A stretch of DNA of 64,000 nt from Acidobacteria bacterium UBA2999 (GTDB taxonomy: Bacteria > Acidobacteriota > Vicinamibacteria > Vicinamibacterales > UBA2999): NCBI GenBank assembly GCA_002346475.1, contig DDZV01000005.1, positions 7,219 through 71,218 on the forward strand. The letters run 5' to 3'. The notes under the pieces are model-generated. The model was not told the origin of the DNA and did not search any database. It saw only the letters and a program-made list of their open reading frames with translations. Below are positions 42,981 to 52,589 of this stretch, one piece after another; the stretch's first letter is position 1, and every line of letters begins with the position of its first letter. The position numbers and the translations under genes were made by a program.

Positions 42981-44117
42981 GTGACATCATCTTTGCCACT
43001 TTTAACTGAGTTTGAGAAGGAAAGCCTGTCTGAGCGTCAGGCTCTACCTCAGGCCTATCTTGGTTTATCGGATGCTGAGATGGACACTCGTATTGCTGCT
43101 GCCAGAGCAAAACTTGGTGATAGGTTAATGATCTTAGGTCATCACTATCAGCGGGATGAGGTGATCAAGTTCGCTGATCATACGGGTGATTCTTATAGTT
43201 TGGCTCGGCAAATTACCTACAACCCAGACGTAGACTTTATTGTATTTTGCGGCGTCCATTTTATGGCTGAAAGTGCAGATGTCCTTTGTGAGTCACATCA
43301 GCAGGTGATTCTTCCAGACCTAGCAGCTGGATGCTCAATGGCTGATATGGCAGAGCCAGATCAGCTTGAGACATGCTGGGAAGAACTTGAGCAAATGGGA
43401 GTTTCTGGGGTTGTCCCAGTGACCTACATCAACTCTGCTGCTTCGATTAAGTCATATGTGGGTGAATGGGGCGGCACGGTGTGTACGTCATCGAATGCAC
43501 CTGCGACTCTTCGGTGGGCGTTCGAACGTGGCGACAAGGTACTGTTTCTTCCAGATCAACACCTCGGGCGAAATACGGCTTACAAAATGGGTATTTCCCT
43601 TGATCAGATGGTGGTGTGGGATCCTAATGAGATTTTTGGCGGATTAAATCCTGATCAGGTTATGTCGGCAAAGATGATTCTATGGAAGGGTCATTGCTCG
43701 GTTCATACGCGGTTTTCTACGAATCAGATCAAAAACCTCCGACAACAGCATCCAGATGTTCGTGTCATTGTACATCCAGAGGTTCCCTTTGAAGTTGTTC
43801 AGGAAGCTGATGAAAGTGGTAGTACCGAGCACATCATCCAGCAGGTTTCCAAGAGTCCGGTAGGTTCTATATGGGCTGTAGGAACGGAGATCCACCTTGT
43901 CAGTCGATTAGCTGAGCAATTAGCCCCTGAACGCACAGTGCTGTCACTTGATCAGTTTGGGTGTCTTTGTTCTACGATGTTTCGTGTATCACCTAATCAT
44001 CTGCTTTGGATTCTTGAAGAACTCTTAGCCGGACGAGTTCAGAACCGTATTGCGGTACCCAAAGAACAAAAACACTGGAATAAGATAGCGCTCGATAGAA
44101 TGTTGTCAATTCGGTAG
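42981..44117 (+). CDS. nadA: quinolinate synthase A
   Basis: A 378-residue [4Fe-4S] enzyme of NAD synthesis that condenses iminoaspartate with dihydroxyacetone phosphate. Cluster cysteines appear in FCGVHFMAES, VCTSSNAPATLRWAF and FGCLCSTMFRVSP; LGHHYQRDEV near the N-terminus is the substrate segment. Start is GTG at 42981. nadB and nadC are not in the window. It probably shares a transcript with mqnE; both need Fe-S clusters. Confidence 0.92.
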   Translation: MTSSLPLLTEFEKESLSERQALPQAYLGLSDAEMDTRIAAARAKLGDRLMILGHHYQRDEVIKFADHTGDSYSLARQITYNPDVDFIVFCGVHFMAESADVLCESHQQVILPDLAAGCSMADMAEPDQLETCWEELEQMGVSGVVPVTYINSAASIKSYVGEWGGTVCTSSNAPATLRWAFERGDKVLFLPDQHLGRNTAYKMGISLDQMVVWDPNEIFGGLNPDQVMSAKMILWKGHCSVHTRFSTNQIKNLRQQHPDVRVIVHPEVPFEVVQEADESGSTEHIIQQVSKSPVGSIWAVGTEIHLVSRLAEQLAPERTVLSLDQFGCLCSTMFRVSPNHLLWILEELLAGRVQNRIAVPKEQKHWNKIALDRMLSIR

Positions 44118-44233
44118 GACATAAATTTCATGAGTGTCAGTAAGCTTGTTTGTGCTTTACGAAATGCTTTCTTGCTACGGACACTGTTTCCCGGATACGA
44201 TCGGCCGACTTTCCATGTGACAAGGAGGATTTG

Positions 44234-44863
44234 ATGGCTCTTTCAGATCTATTTACCAACGTGCAGTTGCTCTTGAGATGGGTTCACGTTTTTGCCGGCA
44301 TTGTCTGGATTGGCCATCTGTATTTCTTTAATTTCGTTAACATTCCTTTTCAGGGCACGATTGGTCCAGATGTTAAAAGAGTAGTGAATCCACAGATCAT
44401 GTCACGAGCTCTCTGGTGGTTTCGTTGGGGAGCGATGATTACCTTCGTAGCAGGGTTGTTATTGTTCACGCAACTTTACATGTATGACCCTGTATCCGGA
44501 TTTGGACCGAGTCTCGCTTTTAGTGGAGAAGATGGTATTACAGGTCGGGCAGTCTGGATTCTTATGGGGATGGTCTTTGGCACCATTATGTGGTTCAACG
44601 TGTGGTTTATTATTTGGCCGGCCCAGCAAAAAATTCTTCCTGCCGTAAGAGATGGTGTTGCTCCGGATCCAGCTCTCCCAAAACGTGCAGCGATGGCATC
44701 ACGCGTGAACACTTACCTTTCTGGCCCAATGCTTTTTGGGATGCTGGCGGCAAATCACTATGGCGCTGTAAATTTCCTCACTGCAGTTGTGGCAGTTGCG
44801 CTTGGATTGTTGGCAATTTGGTGGTCTTATAAATCGGCGCCTCAAGTTGGGAAGTCTGTGTAA
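44234..44863 (+). CDS. PuuD-like membrane protein (urate oxidase N-terminal family)
   Basis: A 209-residue membrane protein with about five to six helices. LLRWVHVFAGIVWIGHLYFFNFVNIPF, MSRALWWFRWGAM and FVWFNVWFIIWPAQQKI-type blocks match the membrane half of PuuD urate hydroxylases; the C-terminal cytochrome c half of PuuD is absent. Conserved His residues in the first helix could bind haem. The ATG at 44234 follows AAGGAGG, so the longer frame from 44150 is rejected. The family is widespread in bacteria without purine genes nearby, so urate activity is uncertain. Confidence 0.72.
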   Translation: MALSDLFTNVQLLLRWVHVFAGIVWIGHLYFFNFVNIPFQGTIGPDVKRVVNPQIMSRALWWFRWGAMITFVAGLLLFTQLYMYDPVSGFGPSLAFSGEDGITGRAVWILMGMVFGTIMWFNVWFIIWPAQQKILPAVRDGVAPDPALPKRAAMASRVNTYLSGPMLFGMLAANHYGAVNFLTAVVAVALGLLAIWWSYKSAPQVGKSV

Positions 44864-44888
44864 GACGGTTTGCTTGAAGTAGGTTGGT

Positions 44889-44930
44889 ATGTGCCTGGCT
44901 GGATTGTTTCGGCAATTTAGCTAGGCACAT
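44889..44930 (+). terminator. probable hairpin terminator
   Basis: ATGTGCCTGGCT and AGCTAGGCACAT pair at 11 of 12 positions around an 18-base loop, followed by TATTCTTTTA. The hairpin lies just after the PuuD-like gene. The T-run is interrupted, so efficiency is uncertain. Confidence 0.6.
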
Positions 44931-44985
44931 TATTCTTTTACAGTTGTCCTAAAGTTTCATTAAATCTGTCTGTGTCTTCTAATCG

Positions 44986-45786
44986 ATGTCCTTCGTCCTC
45001 TACCTTTTTTTAGTGCATCTGGGTGTTGGCATTAGTCTTACTTTGCTACTTGTATCAAAAGAGGCTGGCCTAAAGTTTTTTCGCTTCAATGCAGGGGTTG
45101 CCGCGTTGCTCCTTGCGACGGCGATGGCGTTTCGTCCACCTACGGATGTCATTGGCGATACTGTGATTGGTGCAACAAGTATCACTATGCTCGGTATTGC
45201 GCTGGCGACATTAACGATTTATTGGCTTATCGCTGGTCGTATTTTGTCACAATTGCGACCGGTCCTTCCCGTAGTAGCTACAGTGGCAGGCTTAATCGCA
45301 GTTTCACTTCACAGTCTTGTGGCTGCAACACCAGTAGTTTCTGGCGGACTCTTAACCGCAATAAGTGCATTGACTGCGGTGGCGTTACTTGGTTGCACGT
45401 GCACGGCAATGGTTCTTGGTCATTGGTATCTTGTGATTCCCTCAATGGACATTCGGCATCTACAGCGCATTGTTTTTTTACATATCATCACATTGGGAGC
45501 GCGAATTGTTATCGTTGCCATTGCACTGATTATTGCTCTAAGCGAACCGCTCCTAACAGGGCAGTCACTTCAACAGTACGTTGTGTCAATTGATGGTGTT
45601 TTTTTATGGCAGCGTATTCTATTCGGTCTTGCTGTCCCTATGGTGTTAGCTTATTTGACTTGGGAAACCGCAAAGATTCGTTCTACGCAGTCAGCCACTG
45701 GCATTCTTTATGTTGATTTCTTTACGGTGATGGTTGGGGAGATTCTATCAGGGTATCTGTGGCTTTCAACAGGGCTGGCTGTCTAA
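44986..45786 (+). CDS. polytopic membrane protein, unknown function
   Basis: Not recognised. A 266-residue protein with about eight transmembrane helices. The N-terminal helix carries VHLGVGISLTLLLVSKEAG, and a helix in the middle has a CTCTAMVLGHWYLVIPSMD segment with His and Trp, reminiscent of quinol or haem-binding membrane subunits but without a matching pair elsewhere that I can confirm. It follows the terminator hairpin and is one base from the zinc-ribbon gene, so the two are probably co-transcribed. Confidence 0.6.
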   Translation: MSFVLYLFLVHLGVGISLTLLLVSKEAGLKFFRFNAGVAALLLATAMAFRPPTDVIGDTVIGATSITMLGIALATLTIYWLIAGRILSQLRPVLPVVATVAGLIAVSLHSLVAATPVVSGGLLTAISALTAVALLGCTCTAMVLGHWYLVIPSMDIRHLQRIVFLHIITLGARIVIVAIALIIALSEPLLTGQSLQQYVVSIDGVFLWQRILFGLAVPMVLAYLTWETAKIRSTQSATGILYVDFFTVMVGEILSGYLWLSTGLAV

Positions 45787-45787
45787 T

Positions 45788-46252
45788 ATGGAAGTCACGG
45801 TTCGTTGTCCTCAGTGTGATGCGGCGTTGCCCATCAATGTTGACGAAGCCGAAGTAAAAATTTGTTGCCAACGCTGCGGGCGAGAAACCCGGCTTAAGGG
45901 CACCAATGCTGTGATATCTGACACTGCTGTGGACAGTTGTCCAGTTTGTCAGGGAAACGATTTTTACATACGAAAAGATTTTGATCCAAAGACCGGCGTG
46001 GCAATTGTTGCAACAGGCGCAATCATCAGTGCTGTTTTTTATTACTTTGGCCAAGACATCATTGCTTATGGTGTTTTAGGTAGTGGCGCACTCATTGATT
46101 TAATTGTCTACGGTCGATTAAAAAATGTGACCATTTGTTACCGTTGCCATGCAGAGTTTAGAGGTGCATATAAACGAACAGCTGATGTGTTCGATTTGCA
46201 TACTGCAGATATTCTTGAGCCCGAATGGGAGAGAAAAATCCGTCGCCGCTAA
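45788..46252 (+). CDS. zinc-ribbon membrane protein, unknown function
   Basis: A 154-residue protein with three CxxC pairs: CPQC and CQRC in the first 35 residues, CPVC near 56, and a late CYRC near 119. Between the last two pairs lies a hydrophobic hairpin (GVAIVATGAIISAVFYYF and following) that probably inserts in the membrane. The start is ATG 45788, directly after the preceding stop; the longer frame overlaps the upstream gene. The Cys pairs should bind zinc. The role is unknown. Confidence 0.62.
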   Translation: MEVTVRCPQCDAALPINVDEAEVKICCQRCGRETRLKGTNAVISDTAVDSCPVCQGNDFYIRKDFDPKTGVAIVATGAIISAVFYYFGQDIIAYGVLGSGALIDLIVYGRLKNVTICYRCHAEFRGAYKRTADVFDLHTADILEPEWERKIRRR

Positions 46253-47469
46253 AACAGTGTTACCTGAACAGGTTCCCCTTGCTCAACAGTGATTGTCGTA
46301 GGTGCGATTTCGATATAGCCGTCTGCCTGCGACATGCTAGTGATATCACCTGAAGCTTTGAAGGCTGGTACCGCTATGCCTTGTTCCACTCGTACCGTAT
46401 AGAACTGGTGTTTATCTATCGCTGATCGTATTTTCTTGCCGAGCGGAACGGTAATGGTACGAGCGTGATGAGCGGGCAAGTGTGCTAGATGGCGAATTAC
46501 AGGTACAAGTAATATGTGTGCATTGGAGAGGCATGACGTCGGGTAACCAGGCATGCCAAAGATGAGCTTGTCATTGATTATACCTACCACAGTGGGTTTG
46601 CCAGGCTTGATAGCGAGGCCGTGGAAAAGGATGGTTCCTTTTTGTCCAATGACATCAACCATAAAGTCCCGTGTCCCTACAGAACTTCCGCCAGAGAATA
46701 CCAGGAGGTCTGATTCCAGGCACCGCTCGACAGCATCAGACAAGTCCTTAATGTTGTCTGATGCGGTACGATGTGGTTCTGGATATCCACCGTGCTCTGT
46801 CACGATGGCCGTGAGTGTGAACTTATTGATGTCATAGATTTGTCCAGGTTTAAGTGGTTGTCCAAGATCCGCAATCTCATTACCAGTTGATAGAATTGCA
46901 ACCCGTGGACGCACATAGACTCTTACTTCGGTAGTGCCAACTGCAGCAAGTGCACCGATACGGCTTGCATTAAGGACTTCGCCTGTTCTTAGAACGATCT
47001 GGCCTTCCTGAATGTCAGCACCTTGCTGGCCGACGTGCTGTTGTGGCTCAACAGGGCTCATGATGTAGACAGTGTTAGATGAATCAGACTTTGTTTTTTC
47101 TACCATGACTACGGCATTAGCGTTATCTGGCATTGGTGCCCCAGTAGAAATTTCTGAACATTGCCCAGATTCTATTGGGCATGTCGGTATTTGACCGGTG
47201 AACACACGTTCCACACAGGTTAAATATTTTGGGTTTTCTTGAGTCGCTCCGAATGTATCTTCAGCGCGGACGGCGTAGCCATCCATGGCGGCACGTGCGA
47301 AGGACGGCACATCAGCACTGGCAATACACTCCTGCGCGAGCACTCGACCATTTGCTTCAGACAGCGATACAATTTCAATACGATCAATCGTTTTCATCTG
47401 TGATTCGATTAGTGCTTTCGCTTGCGCTAGTGGAATTGTATTTTTGATTGGGCGCATCTTCACAGTCAT
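46249..47469 (-). CDS. moeA: molybdopterin molybdenumtransferase
   Basis: A 406-residue MoeA that inserts molybdate into adenylated molybdopterin. PSFARAAMDGYAV near residue 57, STGAPMPDNANAVVMVE, the MoCF-domain block LVFSGGSSVGTRDFMVDVI and PGYPTSCL are standard. The C-terminal domain IV is complete. It converges with the zinc-ribbon gene, overlapping by four bases, and overlaps moaB by four bases upstream, forming a moaB-moeA pair. Confidence 0.93.
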   Translation of the reverse strand: MTVKMRPIKNTIPLAQAKALIESQMKTIDRIEIVSLSEANGRVLAQECIASADVPSFARAAMDGYAVRAEDTFGATQENPKYLTCVERVFTGQIPTCPIESGQCSEISTGAPMPDNANAVVMVEKTKSDSSNTVYIMSPVEPQQHVGQQGADIQEGQIVLRTGEVLNASRIGALAAVGTTEVRVYVRPRVAILSTGNEIADLGQPLKPGQIYDINKFTLTAIVTEHGGYPEPHRTASDNIKDLSDAVERCLESDLLVFSGGSSVGTRDFMVDVIGQKGTILFHGLAIKPGKPTVVGIINDKLIFGMPGYPTSCLSNAHILLVPVIRHLAHLPAHHARTITVPLGKKIRSAIDKHQFYTVRVEQGIAVPAFKASGDITSMSQADGYIEIAPTTITVEQGEPVQVTLF

Positions 47470-47969
47470 CGGTTCATTTGCTGTACAACGTGACCAAGTT
47501 CAGGCACGATAAGTTTTGTTAGTGCGAGCTGCACAGCAGGTTCTGAACCTGGAAGTACAAAGATCGCTGTATGGTTTACAGTGCCGGCAGTAGCACGACT
47601 TAGCATTGCGGCAGCGCCTATTTCTTGAAAACTTAGAACTCGGAATAATTCACCGAAGCCATCAAGCTTCTTAGTCAGGAGCTTGTTCACTATTTCGAAT
47701 GTACTGTCTCGAGATGTGATACCTGTTCCACCTGTTGTGAGGATAACTTGTACTTCTGAGTTTGCAATTTGTTTCTGGATAACCTCTTCAATTTGTACAG
47801 GGTCGTCAGGAACAAGCTTATATCCAACAATATTGTGTCCGTTTTTAATGAGGCCATTTCGCACTGCACGCCCGCTAGTGTCTGTTTCAGAAGTACGTGT
47901 ATCACTGACGGTCAGGATGAAGCAGTTAATCGTAGCGGGGGCTGCCGCTCGGTGCTTAAGGTAATTCAC
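47466..47969 (-). CDS. moaB: MoaB/Mog-family molybdopterin adenylyltransferase
   Basis: A 167-residue MoCF-fold protein. LTVSDTRTSETDTSG, VILTTGGTGITSRDSTFE and LPGSEPAVQLALTKLIVPELGH match MoaB/Mog. In organisms without MogA it adenylates molybdopterin for MoeA. It overlaps moeA by four bases. No other molybdopterin synthesis genes are in the window, but the MoeZ-type activator at 24 kb could serve MoaD. Confidence 0.88.
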   Translation of the reverse strand: MNYLKHRAAAPATINCFILTVSDTRTSETDTSGRAVRNGLIKNGHNIVGYKLVPDDPVQIEEVIQKQIANSEVQVILTTGGTGITSRDSTFEIVNKLLTKKLDGFGELFRVLSFQEIGAAAMLSRATAGTVNHTAIFVLPGSEPAVQLALTKLIVPELGHVVQQMNR

Positions 47970-48056
47970 ATAGGAATTATAGGTGGTGTATAGTTATTTC
48001 TTATATCTTAGTATCACCATCGCTACAGACTGTATTAGTTGAACGTATTCCTATAA

Positions 48057-48133
48057 GCGCCCTTAGCTCAGCTGGATAGAGTGTCTGGCTACGAACCAGG
48101 AGGTCGCAGGTTCGAATCCTGCAGGGCGCGCCA
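48057..48133 (+). tRNA. tRNA-Arg (anticodon ACG)
   Basis: A full 77-base cloverleaf including an encoded CCA. GCGCCCT pairs perfectly with AGGGCGC, discriminator G; the D arm has GCTC/GAGT-type pairing, the anticodon loop is CTACGAA with ACG at the wobble-to-third positions, and GGTTCGAATCC is the T arm. A34 is the substrate of TadA, encoded at 62.5 kb. The 3' end touches the stop codon of the convergent acyl-CoA ligase. Confidence 0.97.
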
Positions 48134-49705
48134 TTACTGCTTTCCGATGGAAGATTGGCCTTGTCGTAAAACGTATTTCTGGATTTTTCCAGTTGCGGTC
48201 TTTGGTAGTTGGTCGACAAACACAATTTTTCGTGGTGCTTTAAAATGTGCCAGTTTTTCTCTGGCATAGGTAATCAGTTCTTTGTCAGTCGCAGAAGTGC
48301 CTTGATTCAGCACGACGAAGGCACACGGAGTTTCTCCCCATTTTTCATCTGGCACACCAATCACTGCAATCTCACAGATGCTCGGGTGTTGCATCATTAC
48401 GCCTTCAACCTCAACTGAAGAGATGTTTTCCCCGCCACTGATGATCACGTCTTTAAAGCGATCGCGAATCTCGATATACCCATCGGGGTGCATGACGGCG
48501 GCATCTCCACTGTGGAACCAGCCACCACGCATGGCAGTTGCTGTAGCTTCCGAGTCGTTATAGTAGCCAGCCATGATGACGTTTCCGCGCATAATAATTT
48601 CTCCAAGGGTCTGTCCATCTCTCGGCACGTCATGCTCAGATTCGTCAACAACACGTAGTGCGCCAGCTGTCATGATTTCGACACCTTGCCTTGCTTTGAT
48701 AGTTGCCTGCTCTTTCGAGGAACGGGTTTTGTGCTCGGCCTGAGGTTCACACACAGTCATGAATGGAGATGTTTCTGTTAGTCCGTAAGCATGTAGAAGG
48801 TTCCATCCGAATTCACCTTCGACTCGCTGAATTGTGGCCGCTGCAGGCGGGGCGCCAGCAGTTATGACTTTGATGCCACGGCGTACCTCGCCGCGTTTAT
48901 GAGCGGGTGCGTTGGCTAACATAATGAGGACAGTCGGCGCTGCACACATATGTGTTACTTCTTCTTCACGCATTAGTCGAAATGAAGTTTCAGGATCAAG
49001 TGCACGGAGACAAATATGCGTGCCTCCAATAGCAGTTATCAACCAAGTAAATGTCCACCCATTTGCATGGAACATTGGCAGTGTCCAGAGATACCGATCA
49101 GCCGATGTCATTGGCCAATGAATTAAGACGCCGACGATGTTTATGTAGGCATTTCGATGGGTAATCATTACGCCTTTTGGACGGGACGTTGTACCACTGG
49201 TGTAGTTGATTGTGAGCAAGTCAGTTTCTTTAATAGTAGGCGTTTCAAAAATAGGCTCTTCGACAGCAAGTAATGCTTCGTAGTCAAGGAAGTCTTTACC
49301 AGCACCTTCAAGTGCTACAAAGTGTTGAACGTCTGGACAGTTTGTACGGATAGTATCCACTGCATCGAGATAATCCTTGTGGACACAAACAACCTTTGCT
49401 TCGCTGTGGTTAATGATGTACTCGAATTCGGCTGGGTTTAATCGAAAATTAATTGGAACTAGTACTGCACCAATTTGTGGTACAGCATAGAACGATTCAA
49501 GTTGTGCGTGCGTATTTGGAGAGAGGTATGCAACTTTGTCCCCTTTGGTAATCCCGAGACGTTGCAGCGCGGCTGACCATCGGTCACAACGGCTAAAAAA
49601 CTTAGCATAAGTAAGGCGTAGTGTCCCATCAACTACAGCTTCTTTAGTTGCGTAAAGTTTTCGCGTTCGGCGTTGAAATTCTAATGGCGTTAGTGGTGTT
49701 TCCAC
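48134..49705 (-). CDS. acyl-CoA synthetase (AMP-forming)
   Basis: A 523-residue ANL enzyme: INYTSGTTSRPKGVMITHRN is the ATP motif, HAYGLTETSPF the adenine motif, FHSGDAAVMHPDGYIEIRDRFKD the hinge region and LPKTATGKIQKYVLR the catalytic Lys. The sequence resembles medium- or long-chain acyl-CoA ligases of the DMSP-lyase or AlkK-like type more than FadD; the true substrate is open. It stands alone, its last base pair directly beside the tRNA-Arg 3' end. Confidence 0.87.
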   Translation of the reverse strand: METPLTPLEFQRRTRKLYATKEAVVDGTLRLTYAKFFSRCDRWSAALQRLGITKGDKVAYLSPNTHAQLESFYAVPQIGAVLVPINFRLNPAEFEYIINHSEAKVVCVHKDYLDAVDTIRTNCPDVQHFVALEGAGKDFLDYEALLAVEEPIFETPTIKETDLLTINYTSGTTSRPKGVMITHRNAYINIVGVLIHWPMTSADRYLWTLPMFHANGWTFTWLITAIGGTHICLRALDPETSFRLMREEEVTHMCAAPTVLIMLANAPAHKRGEVRRGIKVITAGAPPAAATIQRVEGEFGWNLLHAYGLTETSPFMTVCEPQAEHKTRSSKEQATIKARQGVEIMTAGALRVVDESEHDVPRDGQTLGEIIMRGNVIMAGYYNDSEATATAMRGGWFHSGDAAVMHPDGYIEIRDRFKDVIISGGENISSVEVEGVMMQHPSICEIAVIGVPDEKWGETPCAFVVLNQGTSATDKELITYAREKLAHFKAPRKIVFVDQLPKTATGKIQKYVLRQGQSSIGKQ

Positions 49706-49860
49706 GATGGTTCAGGATAATACCATGCGTACAGTCATGGATTCTTTAGGGAACTTTTCACATGTCCCTGTTTTTGCCTCGCTGTGCATTTGCACTATCG
49801 TTGACTGTATAAGCAGTTACCTATGAATTTCTTTAGAGAGTTGTTGGACTTATTTTTTAT

Positions 49861-51396
49861 TTATTGAGGGATGGTACAAGTAAAGTTGCTTTCGTTATTT
49901 GAATCGCCACTTCCATCGTAAACTGCTACTTCTGGGTAAGGACAGACGGGACGTGTTAGTGCTATGTGTCCATCTTGATTACGTTTCGAGGCCACAAGAC
50001 GATTAGGGGCTTGTCCATCTTCTACCCATGTACGTATTGCCTCAACCCAGTCAACTTGGTCTGGCCCTGGCCCATTTGCGCAGTGCAAGACACCAGGTAA
50101 CATGTAGAGTCGCGCATAGTCACGAACATTGTTATCACGTGCTTCGAGTTCTTCGTAATAATTGATTGTCCCGAGTGGTGTTAGTGCAAGGTCAGACCAC
50201 CCGGTCCAGTAGATAATTTTTCCGTTTTGCTCCCGAAACGCGCTCAGGTCTGTGTCAATTGCATCAAGTATTTTTGATGCAGCCGCTGTGTCTGTTTTCC
50301 ATGTTGAGAAATCGTATGTCGTGTAGTCCCATTCAGGATCGTTAAATACGAAGTACTTATAAAGTTCAGTGCCAAAGCCATAATGCGCGTTTGGCATGCC
50401 TGGCATTTGTAATGGTCCGCCACCAACGACCCATGAATCCCATCCACCTGGTTCGTTTTCTCCACCGTAATTAAATCCAAAGAAGAGCTGTTCGTCGTTG
50501 GCAGTTGGTCCGTTATAGACCGCTTGGATAGCAGCAAGTTGACGTGACGTTACACAATCAGTTGCGCTCGTGTCGTTAGGACATAATGGGAGGTCTGTCG
50601 GAGAGAATGGGCACTGCCGAGGATCGGTCATCATCCCGTCCTTTACTCCATCAGCTTCGTCACAGGCAGAGAGAATGCTTGAGCTTAACAGTTCAAGATT
50701 TTCTGGTGTTAAAACAGGATTGTTAGTATCCCCAGTGGGATAGATGGCTTGCTGAGTTTGCACAAACCCAGCCGTGAGTGCAGTCCAGTAATAAGCTGGG
50801 GCACCAGCGACAATGCCATCAAAATCGTTCGGGTATCGCTGTGATTCCATCATTCCTTGTCCGCCACCGCGTGAACAGCCAATAAAGTATGAGTATTCTG
50901 GTGCTTGTGTGTAGTAATGCTCGATAAGCGCTTTAGCTACTTCAGCAGTTAAATGAATAGCACGGTGTCCAAAATTTTCTTGTCGTTCAGGATTATTCAG
51001 AGCCCAACTGGCCTCAATGCCTCCGCCTACATGTCCAGTATCCGTTCCTACGGTTGCATAGCCTTGTTCAAGTGCGCCATAGCTCAGCGCGGAGTTTTGT
51101 ACTGTGCCAACATAGCCACCGCCACCTCCCATCATAAAGCGACCGTTCCATTCTTCTGGCAGTAACAGTTCAAAATTAATTTCAGTTTCGATCACACCTG
51201 TAACCTTGCAGTGACTTGGGCCAACTTCACTTGCTCGGATGTTCTCAGTTTTAGTGATCCTGGAATTGTTTAATGTCAGTGCAGTGAGTTCAGTACACGA
51301 GCTTTCAACATCCCTTGCTGGACCTGCACAAGCACCAATCACAATAAGAGACGTACCAAGAGTGATCGTGCATGCATAGCGGGTCAGCAGGTCCAT
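49861..51396 (-). CDS. tannase/feruloyl esterase-family lipoprotein
   Basis: A 511-residue alpha/beta hydrolase of the tannase/feruloyl esterase family. The signal ends in a lipobox-like IGAC near residue 23. The nucleophile elbow is YFIGCSRGGGQGMMESQRYP (Ser in GCSRGG), the lid domain carries the Ca-binding-like acidic loops and ACDEADGVKDGMM, and LPGVLHCANGPGPD holds the catalytic His, with a Cys next to the Ser and another next to the His as in the family. It should cleave phenolic or other aromatic esters outside the cytoplasm. It stands alone. Confidence 0.87.
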   Translation of the reverse strand: MDLLTRYACTITLGTSLIVIGACAGPARDVESSCTELTALTLNNSRITKTENIRASEVGPSHCKVTGVIETEINFELLLPEEWNGRFMMGGGGGYVGTVQNSALSYGALEQGYATVGTDTGHVGGGIEASWALNNPERQENFGHRAIHLTAEVAKALIEHYYTQAPEYSYFIGCSRGGGQGMMESQRYPNDFDGIVAGAPAYYWTALTAGFVQTQQAIYPTGDTNNPVLTPENLELLSSSILSACDEADGVKDGMMTDPRQCPFSPTDLPLCPNDTSATDCVTSRQLAAIQAVYNGPTANDEQLFFGFNYGGENEPGGWDSWVVGGGPLQMPGMPNAHYGFGTELYKYFVFNDPEWDYTTYDFSTWKTDTAAASKILDAIDTDLSAFREQNGKIIYWTGWSDLALTPLGTINYYEELEARDNNVRDYARLYMLPGVLHCANGPGPDQVDWVEAIRTWVEDGQAPNRLVASKRNQDGHIALTRPVCPYPEVAVYDGSGDSNNESNFTCTIPQ

Positions 51397-51437
51397 TGTT
51401 GATCTCCTTGGGTAGAGTACAGCGTTAGTATGGTTAA

Positions 51438-52340
51438 TTAGTGTAGGGCGATGGTTGTGTCAAGAGGCTGGTACTCAATTAAGTCCTGACGAATGTGGCG
51501 ACGTATGCCTCGAAAAAAGACACTTAAGTCTAGGTGGAGATCAAAAGTTGACGGATACCAGACTTCTGGACTAACACGTATAAAATCAAGTTGTCCTTTT
51601 GCGTGCCGAAGTGTTGCAACAATACCCCAGAGATAGCGAAATGGTTTTTGCATTTCAAATGAGATGCGTGCTACTCCGTAGTCGTTTTGCGTGATCCACA
51701 TTTTTCCTGTCGAACGATTCAATGCTTTGTCCATTCGTTTTTCGTCTGGTAGTTTCCCTTCACGAGGGACAAATTCAAGAACCCAGCACAGGTCTTCTCC
51801 CACGGTGTCTGTGCCAACAAGTGCTATGTTGTAGCGAGACATCATTTCACGATTAAATTTAACACTGCTGTATTCGTCGGGTTCATATTCTTCATCCCGT
51901 TCTGCATGTTTTTGAACTTCCTCGATAAATTCTCTTTTATCTTTTGCTGCCTTGCGGACATCATCTTCGTCGAGGGCAAGTCCATCGCGTTCGATGAGTT
52001 CTTCGTAAAGAAGTCCTTCGAGTGGGTAGCGTCGGTACTTAGTAGTTTCTGTGTCGGTTACTTCGCCATCACCATTAAGTTTCTCGACCGTATACAAAAC
52101 AATAGATTCAAAATCAAGCTCGCGGTTTGACTCGTCCTGTGCCTCACTTCGTTCAATGGCACGGTCAAGAATCATCTCAGCTGTTGCTCGGTTTTGGTCG
52201 GCCTCTCGGATGGCCTCGTCTGATGAGACAGACGTGTCTGGCTGAGGACTTTGCGCAAGTATTGTCGTTGTTACAAGTGCGAACCCAAGGCACTGTGCTG
52301 TAACAAAACTGAGAATAATAATAATCAGTCGCCTACACAC
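51438..52340 (-). CDS. exported protein, unknown function (LolA-like fold suspected)
   Basis: A 300-residue secreted protein with a signal peptide of about 29 residues, an acidic helical stretch, and a beta-rich C-terminal half containing LCWVLEFVPREGKLPDEKRMDKALNRSTGKMWITQNDYGVARISFEMQ in pieces. Such repeats of strands with a KMWI segment are reminiscent of LolA/outer-membrane lipoprotein sorting-like domains, but I cannot confirm membership. Same strand as the esterase, 42 bases upstream of it, so possibly co-transcribed. Confidence 0.6.
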   Translation of the reverse strand: MCRRLIIIILSFVTAQCLGFALVTTTILAQSPQPDTSVSSDEAIREADQNRATAEMILDRAIERSEAQDESNRELDFESIVLYTVEKLNGDGEVTDTETTKYRRYPLEGLLYEELIERDGLALDEDDVRKAAKDKREFIEEVQKHAERDEEYEPDEYSSVKFNREMMSRYNIALVGTDTVGEDLCWVLEFVPREGKLPDEKRMDKALNRSTGKMWITQNDYGVARISFEMQKPFRYLWGIVATLRHAKGQLDFIRVSPEVWYPSTFDLHLDLSVFFRGIRRHIRQDLIEYQPLDTTIALH

Positions 52341-52589
52341 TGAACAGATTCTCTCCTTGCTTTCGAGATTGCCGAGTATTATGTGACAACTACAACGATG
52401 TCTATGTTAAATACCCCATTATTTGCTCGGTTTCAACTGATAGCTCACAATCATGAAAAAGTTATCTGAGTCACAGTGGAATTGGGGGTATATAAGGAGG
52501 CAAAGGGATATTTCGGTTGTTGACTAAGAACAGATAAAGCTAATTTCACGCCTGTTCACCTAGGACTGCGTGCTTAAGGAGATAAAGTA

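Noticed and set aside
44150..44233. Longer N-terminus for the PuuD-like protein
   Set aside because: The ATG at 44234 has a strong AAGGAGG site and the family begins there; upstream residues are not membrane-protein-like.
48001..48267. Leftward 88-codon frame across the tRNA with a product containing CRIRTCDLLVRSQTLYPAEL
   Set aside because: This is the well-known false translation of a tRNA gene's opposite strand; the cloverleaf is complete and explains the region.
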